Part shown: positions 39,396-48,848 of the stretch, one piece after another | Layout: every line of letters starts with the position of its first letter | Position numbering within the stretch: position 1 is the stretch's first letter | Assembly: GCA_963823095.1 (NCBI GenBank) | Contig: CAWGKI010000006.1 | Location: 554,967-618,966 of the forward strand | Length of the DNA stretch: 64,000 nucleotides | Origin: CAIVVT01 sp963823095 | Lineage (GTDB): Bacteria; Acidobacteriota; Terriglobia; Bryobacterales; Bryobacteraceae | Direction: 5' to 3' | Position numbers and translations under genes: made by a program | Notes under the pieces: generated by a model | Database searches by the model: none | The model's input: the letters and a program-made list of their open reading frames with translations, nothing else | Told to the model about the DNA's origin: nothing

Positions 39396-40763
39396 GTGAC
39401 ACAAACAAGCTCCACCTCAACTACGTCGCAGGGACCGAGACTGCGACGAACTCTCACACTGTGGGATCTCATCCTCTATGGCATCGTGGTCATCCAGCCC
39501 GTTGCGCCGATGTCGGTCTTCGGCGTCCTGGACAAGAGCGGCCGCGGCCACGTAGTAACCACGATCCTGATTGCCATGGCGGCGATGCTCTTCACGGCCA
39601 TCAGCTACGGACGCATGGCGCGCGCCTACCCCAGCGCCGGATCCGCGTTCACCTACGTCGGCCAGGAGATCAATCCCGCTCTGGGTTACATCACCGGTTG
39701 GAGCATGGTGATGGACTACATGCTGAATCCGATGATCTGCGTCATCTGGATCAGTTCGCAGGCGAATGTCTTCGTACCCGATGTCCCGGCATGGCTTTGG
39801 GTGATCGTCGTAACGCTCCTGTTCACGGGCCTGAACGTTGTCGGCGTGCGGACTTCGGCTCGGCTCAACGCGGGTCTGGCGGCCGCGATGGGCGTCGTGA
39901 TCCTGATCTTCTTCGTCGCCGCCGCGCGCGTCATCTTCCACACCGCGCACAACGCTGCGTTTTTCACGCGACCGTTCTACGATCCGGCTACGTTCAGCCT
40001 GAGCACGGTACTCGGCGGCACGTCCATCGCCGTTCTCACCTACATCGGCTTCGACGGCATCTCCACGTTGTCCGAGGAGGTGGAGAATCCGCGGCGCAAC
40101 ATTCTGTTGGCGACGGTATTCACCTGCGTGGCGATCGGCATCCTTTCCGCCCTGCAGGTTTACGCGGCGCAGTTGATCAATCCCACGCCCGACCTGAGCA
40201 CGGAGAGCATGGTGGACACCGCATTCGTTCACGTCGCCGGCCAGGCCTGGGCTCCGCTGCTGGCCATTATCGGCTTCACGCTGGTGGTGGCGAACTTCGG
40301 TTCAGGCATGGGCGCGATGCTTGGCGCGGCGCGGCTGCTATTCGGCATGGGCCGCAGCAATGCCCTGCCCAAGTCGTTCTTCGGCAAGGTGGATGCGAAG
40401 TCGCGCATCCCGCGCAACAACGTGCTGTTCGTCGGGGCTCTCACCCTAATCGGAGGGTTCGTCCTGAACTACGGCCTCGGAGCGCAGATGCTCAACTTCG
40501 GAGCGTTGATCGCCTTCATGGGCGTCAATCTCGCGGCGTTCATGCGCTACTACGTGCGCGCGCCGAAGAAGACATTGGGGAACCTGATTCCGCCCGTTCT
40601 CGGATTCCTGATCTGTCTGTTGTTGTGGCTGAGCCTCAGCCGCACGGCTCAGATCGCAGGCTCGATCTGGATGCTCACCGGCATTGCCTATGGAGCTTGG
40701 CGCACTCGCGGCTTCAAAGCGGAACTCGTCAACTTCGATATCCCCGCCGAGGACGAAGCTTAA
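39396..40763 (+). CDS. APC-superfamily amino acid permease
   Basis: This protein of 455 residues starts at a GTG and has about 12 membrane segments. The first contains the unwound helix region LWDLILYGIVVIQPVAPMSV. Other family landmarks are YPSAGSAFTYVGQEINPALG, TYIGFDGISTLSEEVENPRR and AARLLFGMGRSNALPKSFFG. It imports an amino acid or amine by proton coupling; specificity cannot be read. It follows the SIS gene by 35 bases on the same strand but is probably functionally separate. The very long complementary frames over this gene are artefacts of GC-rich codon use. Confidence 0.93.
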   Translation: MTQTSSTSTTSQGPRLRRTLTLWDLILYGIVVIQPVAPMSVFGVLDKSGRGHVVTTILIAMAAMLFTAISYGRMARAYPSAGSAFTYVGQEINPALGYITGWSMVMDYMLNPMICVIWISSQANVFVPDVPAWLWVIVVTLLFTGLNVVGVRTSARLNAGLAAAMGVVILIFFVAAARVIFHTAHNAAFFTRPFYDPATFSLSTVLGGTSIAVLTYIGFDGISTLSEEVENPRRNILLATVFTCVAIGILSALQVYAAQLINPTPDLSTESMVDTAFVHVAGQAWAPLLAIIGFTLVVANFGSGMGAMLGAARLLFGMGRSNALPKSFFGKVDAKSRIPRNNVLFVGALTLIGGFVLNYGLGAQMLNFGALIAFMGVNLAAFMRYYVRAPKKTLGNLIPPVLGFLICLLLWLSLSRTAQIAGSIWMLTGIAYGAWRTRGFKAELVNFDIPAEDEA

Positions 40764-40774
40764 AGGGTTCTGAG

Positions 40775-42515
40775 CTACCGCCCCGCCATCACATAGAAGG
40801 CATTGTTGCCCGAGCGCAGGTCTTTGCCATACACGACCACAAATCCGACGCCGAGCACGCGGATCTTCGCCTGCAAGCCCGTATCCCAAAGCCATTTCGT
40901 GGAGCCGGACCCAGCCAGAGCGTCAGTGCTTTTGCCTGTGTCGAGAAACGGGCTGAGCTTCACCCCGAAAAAGCCGTTGTTGTAGACGTTCTTGTCTATT
41001 TCCCAGTTGGAAAGGAAATAATTGCGCCCGAGCGGAGCGCTGCCCTTCCGCCCGTCTCTCGTGCCGATATGAGCTCGAAGCCAGAGGTCGTTATCCCGCT
41101 CCAGTCCGAGCATGTACAGCTCGTCGAAGGGAACGCTCCCAAAGATCTTGCCGGCCCGGAATCTCTGCTCGATTGCGTAGTCGTCGCCGGTCATCCGCGG
41201 CAGCCAACGAGCGGAGAGCGAACTTTGCATCTTCTCGAAAGCGTGCGCATGCGCCGACCAGATTCTGCCCGCCTCCGATGAGATCCGGGCGCTGCTTTCG
41301 AACCGGCGTTCCGGCACGCGCCACAGGACACGGTTTAGTTTCGCAGTGTGTTTGAGCTGGATGCCCTTCAGGAGAACGTCGAGCGGCCAGCGCGGGACCT
41401 GCGGAAACATTTCGATAATCGCGATAGGAAAACTCGCCACCCATCGACCAACTCCAGCCGTCGCTTCTGAAGGCTGTAAACTCACCGCTTACCGCACTCC
41501 TGCGCAGATCGAATGCACCGAGCAGCGGCGCAGGCCCCTTGAACGATTGCCGCAAGTCCCACTGTTCATCGCGCATGTCCAGCCCGACGTGGTAGCGGTA
41601 TCTCGGGTCCCCATGGAACGGTCCAGACAAACCAACCTCCAATCGGCGCTTCTGTGCATCCCAGCGCACGAGAGACGTTACGTTGATCGCCGACCGCGCC
41701 ACGTTGAAGTACTCGGGAAAGATGGTCTGGTAGCCGATGCCCCGGAAGGAGGAAAGCAACGCTTCCAGCTTGCTCTGGCCCCAGCGGTCGCGCTCTCGAG
41801 CGGCGAAGGCGACATCGAAGTCCGTGTCCTGGCGTGCGTTCAGGCGGAGGTTGAAGCTGGGGAAGATCCCAAGCCCGCGGACCCGCTCGCGAGTCGCGAA
41901 CAAATCGGACAGAAGCAGCGTGCCGCCAGGCGCAAAGACGAACGCGCGGTCCAGGAGAACCGGGTCCACCCGCAGACCGGGCTCAACCTGTACGCTCGCG
42001 ATCCGCGGCTTGCCTGCCCGGTTCCAGTATTTCAGTGCAGCTTCCAGGTTGCCTTGCACGAAGTAGATAGTGGCCAGGAAATCGGCGGCATACGCATCGC
42101 CCGGGTTGAGTTGCATGGCGCGCCGCAGCCACCGGACGGCTTCCGCATAACACTTCTGCTTGAAGACAACGCCACCTAACTCGAGCGGGAAGCGCTCATC
42201 GCGCGGCCTCAACACCCGGCCCCGCAGCAATGCTGCGCGAGCTTCGTCCCACCGCCCGAGTTGCGCCAGCGCCACGCCGAAGTAGTATTCGACGTCCGCG
42301 CCTCGGTCGGGCAGCGCCTGCGCTTGCTCGACGACTTGCTGCCAGCGCTGCTCGTCGAACGATTTCCCGATTGCAGCGATGCGATCGGACTGCGCTGGAG
42401 TTTCCGCCGCGCTCGATGGTGAGTAGCTACCGAACGTGAGGATGACGAGGGCGACGATGAGGTATGGAGCTATTCCGGCACCGCCAGCAACGTCCAGTTG
42501 CCCGCGGCCTTCCAT
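40775..42515 (-). CDS. TPR protein with C-terminal outer-membrane beta-barrel-like domain, frameshifted
   Basis: From the ATG at 42515 (46 bases inside the C39 gene) a signal-like stretch (IAPYLIVALVILTFGSYSPS) precedes TPRs (RWQQVVEQAQALPDRGADVE, YYFGVALAQLGRWDEARAAL, LRRAMQLNPGDAYAADFLAT). A beta-rich domain with alternating patterns follows (GLSGPFHGDPRYRYHVGLDM). Near 41400 the reading moves one frame; the second frame continues the barrel-like strands (FESSARISSEAGRIWSAHAH to YGKDLRSGNNAFYVMAGR) and stops at 40775. One extra base explains it. Restored length is about 580 residues. It is the last gene of the PA2779/C39 operon. Confidence 0.72.
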
Positions 42516-43000
42516 TGTCTTTCGAACTCCACGTGGCTCTGCTTGAGCAATTTGCGCTCGGCGGGATCGTGCTTCAGCACGAGATCCTCCCGCCAATCCA
42601 GCCCCGTCACTACCACGTAGTGCAGATCGCCGTGCCCCGTATTCAACGCGACGATCAGCGGACGTCCCTGCTCCAAGTGATGCTTCAGGTCGTCCCATTC
42701 CCCCCTGACCGCAAACGTCTTGAATCCATGCCGGCGCAGATACTGCCCCAGGTCTGCGGCAAAGATCCCGCGCGCGCGCGGAGAGAAAAGTTCGCGTTGG
42801 ATCTCCACAGCATCGGCGGTCTCCGGTTGGCCTTGCTGGCGCTGCCAGTACCGCATCACCATCGCAATACTGGCCGCACCGCAACCGTTCTTCTCCTGAC
42901 TCACGAAAGGAACGTCCAACCACACGCCTGGGGACCCCGCGTCCAGCGCGGCGCCGCACAGCATGACGATCCAAATCAGTCGTGCGACCCGCCAAGACAT
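42470..43000 (-). CDS. Exported C39-like cysteine peptidase (PA2778-type)
   Basis: This 176-residue protein has an N-terminal signal (RLIWIVMLCGAALDAGSPG). The papain-like/C39 catalytic set is visible: Cys40 in VSQEKNGCGAASIAMVMRYW, His127 in GDLHYVVVTGLD and Asp145 in VLKHDPAE. Bacterial C39 peptidases cut at double-glycine leaders or related sites, but here there is no transporter fusion and the enzyme is predicted outside the cytoplasm. It follows the PA2779-like gene by 8 bases and overlaps the TPR-barrel gene, an order also known from Pseudomonas PA2778/PA2779-like pairs. Confidence 0.85.
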   Translation of the reverse strand: MSWRVARLIWIVMLCGAALDAGSPGVWLDVPFVSQEKNGCGAASIAMVMRYWQRQQGQPETADAVEIQRELFSPRARGIFAADLGQYLRRHGFKTFAVRGEWDDLKHHLEQGRPLIVALNTGHGDLHYVVVTGLDWREDLVLKHDPAERKLLKQSHVEFERQWKAAGNWTLLAVPE

Positions 43001-43008
43001 GCAACCGC

Positions 43009-43404
43009 CTAACGGACGGCAACAATGATGAGGATCAGTGCGACGAAGCCCAGCATAATCAGGATCAGGTCATGATCCGATATTCTGCCCGCCGCGAAGT
43101 CGGCTTGAGTCTTCTCAGAGCGCGCGGCCAATCGTGCCAGTTCCTCATCGTTCAGGGACGACACGGCGGTCTTCACCTGTGCCGGATTGATGCCGGCGGA
43201 TCCCATCGCTTCCTGCATCTTGGCCGAGGACAAGAAACCGTTCACGGTCTCCATATTTCGCTGCCGCGAAGAGGTCACAGCCAGCACCTGCTTTTGCAGC
43301 TCGGCTGGACTTACGACGTGAGTTTGTTCTGCAAGGATGGGTGAGCAGGCAAGCGCGGCCACCAAAACAAAAGTAGTGAAAGGCCTCAGTGCACTGAGAT
43401 TCAT
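43009..43404 (-). CDS. PA2779-like small membrane protein
   Basis: I start at the ATG at 43404 with AGGAGG 9 bases upstream, giving 131 residues. A signal or anchor segment (LRPFTTFVLVAALACSPILA) is followed by a helical region (AELQKQVLAVTSSRQRNMET, then SLNDEELARLAARSEKTQAD) and a C-terminal membrane helix (HDLILIMLGFVALILIIVAV). This fits the PA2779 family, which is consistently next to an exported C39-like peptidase. It may be a substrate, inhibitor or membrane adaptor of that peptidase; the role is unknown. It is the first gene of a three-gene operon. Confidence 0.8.
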   Translation of the reverse strand: MNLSALRPFTTFVLVAALACSPILAEQTHVVSPAELQKQVLAVTSSRQRNMETVNGFLSSAKMQEAMGSAGINPAQVKTAVSSLNDEELARLAARSEKTQADFAAGRISDHDLILIMLGFVALILIIVAVR

Positions 43405-43619
43405 AAAGCATTTCCTCCTATGGATTTGCGAAAGACTCAGCACCCCAGAGTGTTGACTAGCCGCCAACGAAAATGGAAACGATCTTTTTTCCTATTTATA
43501 CCACGCGCGCCGCGGCCGGCTGGAGTCTTCGCCGGATCTTCCCCGATCTTGCTATGAGTGTCGCCAACCGGACAAAAGGGGGGGTGCGCGACGTAGAAGT
43601 GGAACCTCTGGCCAGCGCC

Positions 43620-43726
43620 GTGGGGCAGGATGGCATCCTGCGCGGCGGTTGGCTACCGCCGCCGTCTCGCGCCAAAGTGCCAGTTGGCCGATTGCCAATC
43701 GGCCGCAGCTTGCCAAGCTGCCCCAC
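43620..43726. repeat. Palindromic repeat family B, copy 2 (four-hairpin element)
   Basis: This 107-base element is bounded by GTGGGGCAG and CTGCCCCAC. Four hairpins follow one another: GCAGGAT-GGC-ATCCTGC, GGCGGT-TGGCT-ACCGCC, GGCCGATT-GCC-AATCGGCC and GCAGCTT-GCC-AAGCTGC. It lies between the PA2779-like gene and the divergent VWFA gene; the rest of 43405-43925 holds nothing I can name. Confidence 0.8.
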
Positions 43727-43925
43727 AACCCCGCCATCTGCCTTGCGTACTCATACGCTCGGCTTCGAGCCATTTTGCCAGTGAAGCGCGCCGGCGTCCA
43801 CTTCTGTGTCGCAGAACCACCAGGGGGTCTGGCGCAGACCTGGGGTCCGCCCTACGCTAGGATGAGTCAGGAAGCGCAGAGCCGCCGTCGATAACGCGCG
43901 ATGCGGCAGAATTGGAGTGCAACCG

Positions 43926-46194
43926 ATGACGCGTTTCGCCATCCTGCTGGTCTCTTCTCTATTCCTGACTGAACTCGCCGTCACGGCTCAGCCTGCCTCT
44001 CAACCTGCAAATGCCGCAGCCTCCCCGGCCGGCCCAGGCGCTCCGGCGCAAGAGGGCGCGACCATTCGCCTCACTACGCGCCAGGTGCTGCTGGACTTAG
44101 TCGTCCGCGACAAACACGAGCGGCTGGTCACCGATCTCAAACCGGGCGACGTAGAGGTTTACGAGGACGGCGTGAAACAAGCGCCGAAGTCGTTCCAATT
44201 GGTGACCGGAATCGAGCAATCCAGCATCGACAAGCAGGCGGCGCAAGCCGGGGCAGCGCAGTCCGCCACACGCCTGAACGCCCTGCGCGAGATCAACCTG
44301 GTTTCGATCCTGTTCACGCGCATGAGCCCGCGCAGCCGCGACTTCGCGCGCGAGGCGGTCATCACGTTTCTCAAGAACCAGCTCCTGCCGAACACGCTGG
44401 CCGCGGTCTACAGCCTGGACTACAAACTGAATGCGCTGCAGGTCTACACCAACGACCTTGCGGCGCTGACCAAGGCCGCCGGCCACGCGGCGCAAGGCGC
44501 CTATTCGCAGTACGCCACGGACAACGAGAGCGTGCTGAATCAGCTTGAAGTGACTATCAACAATGTCGGCGGATCCATTAACGTCTATACGGCATTCAAT
44601 CCCACGACATCGCCGCTTCTGGCGTTGTCCGGAGCGGACCAGACGATCGGAGAGGGAGCGCTGCTCCAGTCGAAGATGATCTCCGATCAACGATACCTCG
44701 GAGCGGACGACGAGGGCATCCGCACTCTCGAAGCCTTGCGCGCCTTCGTGCGAAGTCAGGCGCCGCTGCCGGGGCGCAAAACCGTGGTCCTGTTGGGAGA
44801 GGGGCTGCCCGTCCCGCCCGAACGCCCGGAAATGCTGCAGGCGCTCATCGGCGACGCCAATGCCGCCAACGTGAGTTTCTACGCGATCGACGTGCGCGGG
44901 CTTTCGACGAAGAGCAGCACGGGCCAGGCCGGGTCGGAATTGCAGAACCGCGCGAGCAAGACAGGCGACTCACGCACTATCGCTCCGCAGGACAACACGG
45001 TTCCAAGCGCGCTCGGAACCAACCCCAATACGGTCTTTACGTCCGTGCCCGGCGCGGTCAGCATCGCGGAGATGCATATCGACGACAGCCTGTTGCTGGC
45101 CGTACACGCCGACACGCAGCAGAGCATGCGCGAGTTGGCCGATTCCACCGGCGGCTTCCTGGTAGCCAACACGAACCTGCTCGAACAGCCGATGCGGCGC
45201 GTGATGGAAGACGTGCGCACCCATTACGAGGTCGCGTACTCTCCAACATCGAACAACCTCGACGGGCACTTCCGCAAGATCGAGGTGAGGCTGAAGCGCT
45301 CGGGGCTCAAACTCCAAACCAGGAAAGGCTACTACGCGCTTGCCCGATACCGGCGGCGAGCCGATCCGTCCGTTTGAAGAGGCGGCGCTCAAGGCGATCA
45401 ATGAAGCGACGCCACCGAACGCGGTCGCCTATAGCGCAGGTCTGCTCGATTTCGGTCCCGTGGGCAAGCGGGTTCTCTGCGTGGCCACTTTCCAGGTACC
45501 GCAGAGCGGCCTCACCATCATCGAAGACCCGGAGAAGAAAATGGTCCGGCTGCACGCCTCCGTGCTGGGCCTCGTGAAAGACCAGAACAACCAGATCGCC
45601 GCCAAGGTGAGCCGCGACCTGAACGTCGAGGTGCCCGCTGGTGAGGCGGAGAAGCTGCGCCGGGGCGACCTGATCTACACGCAGTGGGTGGAACTGCCTC
45701 CGGGGCTCTACCGGCTGGAGAGCGCGGTGCTCGATTCCGAGGGATCGAAAGCGGGCGTCAAGCGCGCCGCGTTTGAAGTGCCCAAGTCCGAGCAGTTGAC
45801 GCTGAGCAGCATTTCCTTGGTCCGCCGAGTCGATCGCGCGGATGCCTACCGCGATCCGTTGAACCCGCTGGAATACCGCGGCGGCAGGGTTGTGCCCGCG
45901 CTCGCCGGCACGGCCGGCCACGGCGCGGATACGTCGTTTTACTTCGTGCTGTATCCCTCCGCGAAGAGCGACGGCAAGGTGGACCTGAGCGTGAAGCCCA
46001 ACGTCACCGTTCAGTTCTATCTCGATGGCAAGCTCATCGCGGACGCCGTCCCTCCGTTGACTTGGAACGAGACGGCTCGCGCCATTCCGGTGTTCCTCAC
46101 GGCCCGTTTCGAGCCGGGTCAATACATGGTGAAAGTCCTTGTGGAGCAAGGCACGCTCGAAGCGGAGCGCAGCGCGGCATTCGTCGTCGAGTAG
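43926..46194 (+). CDS. VWFA-related acidobacterial secreted protein 2, frameshifted
   Basis: The ATG at 43926 has GGAG 8 bases upstream and begins a signal peptide (TRFAILLVSSLFLTELAVTA). The VWFA-related module reads VLLDLVVRDKHERLVTDLKP, GDVEVYEDGVKQAPKSF and VLLGEGLPVPPERPE, ending with DGHFRKIEVRLKRSGLKLQT. Near 45340 the reading moves one frame (one extra base in GCGCTTGCCC) and continues as DTGGEPIRPFEEAALKAINE to the end at 46194. Restored, it has about 755 residues and parallels the protein at 16651 with a longer Ala/Pro-rich N-terminal linker. Its function is unknown. Confidence 0.85.
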
Positions 46195-46210
46195 TCGCGC
46201 AGAGAAGTAG

Positions 46211-46345
46211 GACAGACGATCGCTTGCGTCGTCTGTCACACTTGTCCGCCTGTCACACTTGTCCGTCCGTCACACTTGTCCGTCCGTCACGTTCGCGTCG
46301 TCTGCCACCCTTGCGCCGTCCGTCGCGCCCGCGTCGCCTGCCACC
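46211..46345. repeat. Short tandem repeats and hairpin at the VWFA/RAYT boundary
   Basis: A perfect 9-bp hairpin (GACAGACGA ... TCGTCTGTC, 46211-46237) passes into imperfect repeats of about 15-17 bases built on CACACTTGTCCGTCCGT, which degenerate to the right. The repeats encode the last about 25 residues of the RAYT protein on the other strand. Confidence 0.7.
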
Positions 46346-46905
46346 CAGCCCGCGCTGGACCAGCGCCATTGCTCTTTAGCTTTCACCAGGCCGGCCTTCA
46401 CCGGGTTGTTCTCGACGTATTCAATCAATTCCTGGAGTTCCTGAGCAGATCGCACCCAATGGTCAAAAGACTCCTCTTGCCAGAAGGGCTTCCCGGCGCG
46501 GCCGAGCAACCGGTTGGCCACCCGGCCGGTTCTCCCTTTCAGCCATCGCATGATCGTTGGCATCGCGATCCGCGGTTGGAAGATGACGTGGACATGATTC
46601 GGCATGATCACCCACGCGTGAAGTTGGTAGAACCGGCGAACCGCCTCACCGTACAGCAGAGTGTTCGCGACCACGCAGGCGATTCGCGCATCCTGCAACC
46701 ACACGGGACCGTATCGCACGGGCTCGAGTCGCTCGCCTCTGCGCGGGCGCGCTGTATAGCCTGGCCGAAGGCTGGGAGTCCGGCGACTTTGCTCCGCGGA
46801 CGGAGTCTCTGCGTCAGGCGGAAAAGAGCCGGCAAGGCGCCACGAAACGAAAATGTCGGTCCCCTCTGGAATCCAGTGGGGGAGGTGTCTGCGGGTGAAG
46901 GCCAT
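46270..46905 (-). CDS. RAYT/IS200-like transposase (Y1_Tnp domain)
   Basis: I start at the ATG at 46905, where MAFTRRHLPHWIPEGTDIFV begins as in REP-associated transposases; 211 residues. The HUH motif is in VIMPNHVHVIFQPR. The helix expected to carry the catalytic tyrosine reads WQEESFDHWVRSAQELQELI, with Phe where Tyr is usual, so strand-cleavage activity is uncertain. YVENNPVKAGLVKAKEQWRW is a further family mark. The C-terminal tail is made of tandem repeats. It is not flanked by IS ends. Such proteins are linked to REP palindromes, and this window has several palindromic repeats. A group II intron sits just upstream. Confidence 0.85.
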   Translation of the reverse strand: MAFTRRHLPHWIPEGTDIFVSWRLAGSFPPDAETPSAEQSRRTPSLRPGYTARPRRGERLEPVRYGPVWLQDARIACVVANTLLYGEAVRRFYQLHAWVIMPNHVHVIFQPRIAMPTIMRWLKGRTGRVANRLLGRAGKPFWQEESFDHWVRSAQELQELIEYVENNPVKAGLVKAKEQWRWSSAGWVAGDAGATDGARVADDANVTDGQV

Positions 46906-46980
46906 CGTTGGTTTTCGCGAGGAATGAGTAGAGTAGGAGAGAGGGCGACACCTTGCGGTGCGACCCACTCTCCCCTCGTC

Positions 46981-47014
46981 GAACCGGACAAGCGGATTTC
47001 CCGGCATCCGGCTC
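46981..47014 (-). ncRNA. Group II intron domain V
   Basis: A 34-base hairpin starts GAGCCGGATGCCGG, has a GAAA tetraloop and closes with TGTCCGGTTC. It includes the AGC catalytic triad at the base of the stem. Its position 55 bases after the maturase stop and the fit to the domain V consensus make it a secure anchor for the intron. Confidence 0.85.
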
Positions 47015-47068
47015 TCCTGAAAACGTCTCGCCTGGGGCATGCGCAGGCAGTTGCACGGTTGCCAGCCG

Positions 47069-48487
47069 CTACAGCTTCACCAGCCCCAAGCGCTGGATTT
47101 GCTCATAGAAACTGACCCCTTCCGGCGTCCGGTAGGACCGTTGGCTGCGCCGCCTCAAGTGCTGCGTGAGACGGCGGCGAACGTACGCGTCCATCGCTCG
47201 GAAAGCTTGGCGTGGATAGCCAAAGTCGAAGTAGTTCCTCCAGCCCTTCAGTTGCCGGTTCAACTCCTGAATCACCTGCGGGATCGGCTTCGAGCACTGC
47301 CGGTACTCGGTCAGTTCGTGCAACTCTTCCCGCTCGTGCTTCAGCGCTTTCACCGACGGACTCACATTGAGATACCGCCCTCCGCGCCTTTGCAGGCTCG
47401 CGTAGTAGCGGAATGTGAAGCCCAGAAAGTCCAGACTCGCTCCCTCCACTTGCAGGTTCACCACCCGTGTCTTGTCCCGATTGATCTCTAACCCCATCCA
47501 GCCTTCGAGTTTCGATTCAATCCAACCCGTCAGACGTGTTCCTTGCTCATGCGCCAGCACCACGAAGTCGTCGGCATAGCGCACTAGCTTGGCTCCCGCC
47601 CAATGGGCTGGCCCATCGGCTCGATAAAACAGCTTGTCGAACCAATGCAGATACAAGTTACTGAGCAGCGGCGAAATCACCCCGCCTTGGGGAGTACCCT
47701 GGCGGGGCCGACTCCAGCGCTCCGGCTGGCCCTGCTCACCCGGCTCTACGACTGGGGTCTCCAGCCACATCCGGATCAGCTTGAGCACACTCCGGTCCAC
47801 CACTCGCATGCGCACGCAAGCTAGAAGTTTGTCGTGCGGAATCGAATCGAAATAGCCTTTGAGGTCCGCGTCGTACACCGCTTGATAGCCGGCCTGGACC
47901 TGCCCGCGTATCTCCGCCAACGCCTGGTGCGCCGACCGGCCCGGACGGAACCCATAGGAGCAGTCCTCGAAATCCGCTTCGAAGATCGGCTCCAGAATCA
48001 GCAGGGTTGCCATCTGCGCCACCCGGTCCCGCACCGTTGGGATACCCAACGGCCGCAGCTTCCCATTCGCCTTCGGGATGTAGACGCGCCGTACCGCTTT
48101 CGGCGTATAGCTCTTGGCGCGCAAAGACTCCTGAAGCTCGTCCAGAAACCCCTGCACACCCGCTTCCGACGCTTCGATCCGTTTGATCGTCACGCCGTCC
48201 ACTCCGGGCGCTCCCTGGTTGGCGCGCACCCGTTGCCATGCCGCTTCCAGCACATCGCGCCGATAGATCCGGTCGTACAGCACGTAGAACCGGAACTTCG
48301 GCTCCTGCTTGGCCTTTTGGCTCAGCTTCTGTCTCAGCAAAGAGAGTTTATCCGGCCGTCCGTCTCCACTCCCCTGTTTGTTCAGGGCTTCGATATGCGG
48401 CCATTGTTCCGTAGCGGGAATCTCTTCCAAGCGGCTCTCCTTTCCTCCTACAGCAGCAATGCTTTCAGTGCGGCCCCTTGGCTCCAC
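47069..48487 (-). CDS. ltrA: Group II intron reverse transcriptase/maturase
   Basis: This 472-residue protein starts at a GTG at 48487. Reverse transcriptase blocks are in order: WQRVRANQGAPGVDGVTIKR (RT0), RRVYIPKANGKLRPLGIPTV, SYGFRPGRSAHQAL, YDADLKGYFDSIPHDKLL, GTPQGGVISPLLSNLYLHWF and the catalytic KLVRYADDFVVLAHEQ. The thumb/maturase domain has LNRQLKGWRNYFDFG. There is no HNH endonuclease domain, so mobility probably uses nicked or replicating DNA. The frame is intact, so the intron may still be active. Confidence 0.95.
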   Translation of the reverse strand: MEPRGRTESIAAVGGKESRLEEIPATEQWPHIEALNKQGSGDGRPDKLSLLRQKLSQKAKQEPKFRFYVLYDRIYRRDVLEAAWQRVRANQGAPGVDGVTIKRIEASEAGVQGFLDELQESLRAKSYTPKAVRRVYIPKANGKLRPLGIPTVRDRVAQMATLLILEPIFEADFEDCSYGFRPGRSAHQALAEIRGQVQAGYQAVYDADLKGYFDSIPHDKLLACVRMRVVDRSVLKLIRMWLETPVVEPGEQGQPERWSRPRQGTPQGGVISPLLSNLYLHWFDKLFYRADGPAHWAGAKLVRYADDFVVLAHEQGTRLTGWIESKLEGWMGLEINRDKTRVVNLQVEGASLDFLGFTFRYYASLQRRGGRYLNVSPSVKALKHEREELHELTEYRQCSKPIPQVIQELNRQLKGWRNYFDFGYPRQAFRAMDAYVRRRLTQHLRRRSQRSYRTPEGVSFYEQIQRLGLVKL

Positions 48488-48848
48488 GGGCGTTACCCCG
48501 CTTCCTCGCTACTATGCGCCGCTCCGACTCCCGGCCAGAGCCGTTCCCTCGGTTATGCATTCCCGCGGGCCGTTGGGGCTCGGTTGCCCTTGCCCCACCC
48601 TGCCGGGTCTCCCAGGTTCCTCGACTGATCTATTCCTGCGCGCTGTCCCCAATCACCCCGGAAGGCCCGGCGAGTGCTTGCTCATTGCTTCCCCACCGGT
48701 GGCAGGCTTCATCCTGTCTGGAGGACTGGCCACCTTCATTAGCGTCACGAGGCCGAATCGGGTTTGCTAACACTACGGCTCACAGGTTTGCTTCCCCAGT
48801 TTCCACCAGCCGGGTTACCCCGACTCGCTCCGGTTCCGCTACATGCAC

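Larger units (their letters stand above)
46924..48848 (-). mobile_element. Group II intron with intron-encoded reverse transcriptase
   Basis: The element runs on the minus strand. The 5' end is placed at 48848 (GTGCATG, an imperfect GUGYG). A structured leader of about 360 bases follows, then the maturase gene, domain V (46981-47014) and a domain VI hairpin (GTGGGTCGCACC, GCAA loop, GGTGTCGCCC). The 3' end is near 46924, after TACTCAT. Length is about 1.9 kb, normal for a bacterial intron with ORF. Both boundaries are estimates to within several bases. The 3' exon starts only about 18 bases before the RAYT start codon, so the insertion is intergenic or in its leader. Confidence 0.8.

Noticed and set aside
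39461..41281. A 606-codon plus-strand open frame over the amino acid permease
   Set aside because: It is a +2 frame shadow of the permease: Arg/His/Gly-rich, no family pattern, and the permease frame has all expected helices.
46230..46345. Repeats at the end of the RAYT gene considered as a CRISPR array
   Set aside because: Units of 15-17 bases are contiguous and degenerate, without spacers of constant length; no cas genes are near.
47069..48487. Reverse transcriptase considered as a retron or DGR enzyme
   Set aside because: It has the RT0 and thumb/maturase regions of group II introns and a domain V follows it; no msr/msd or template repeat is seen.
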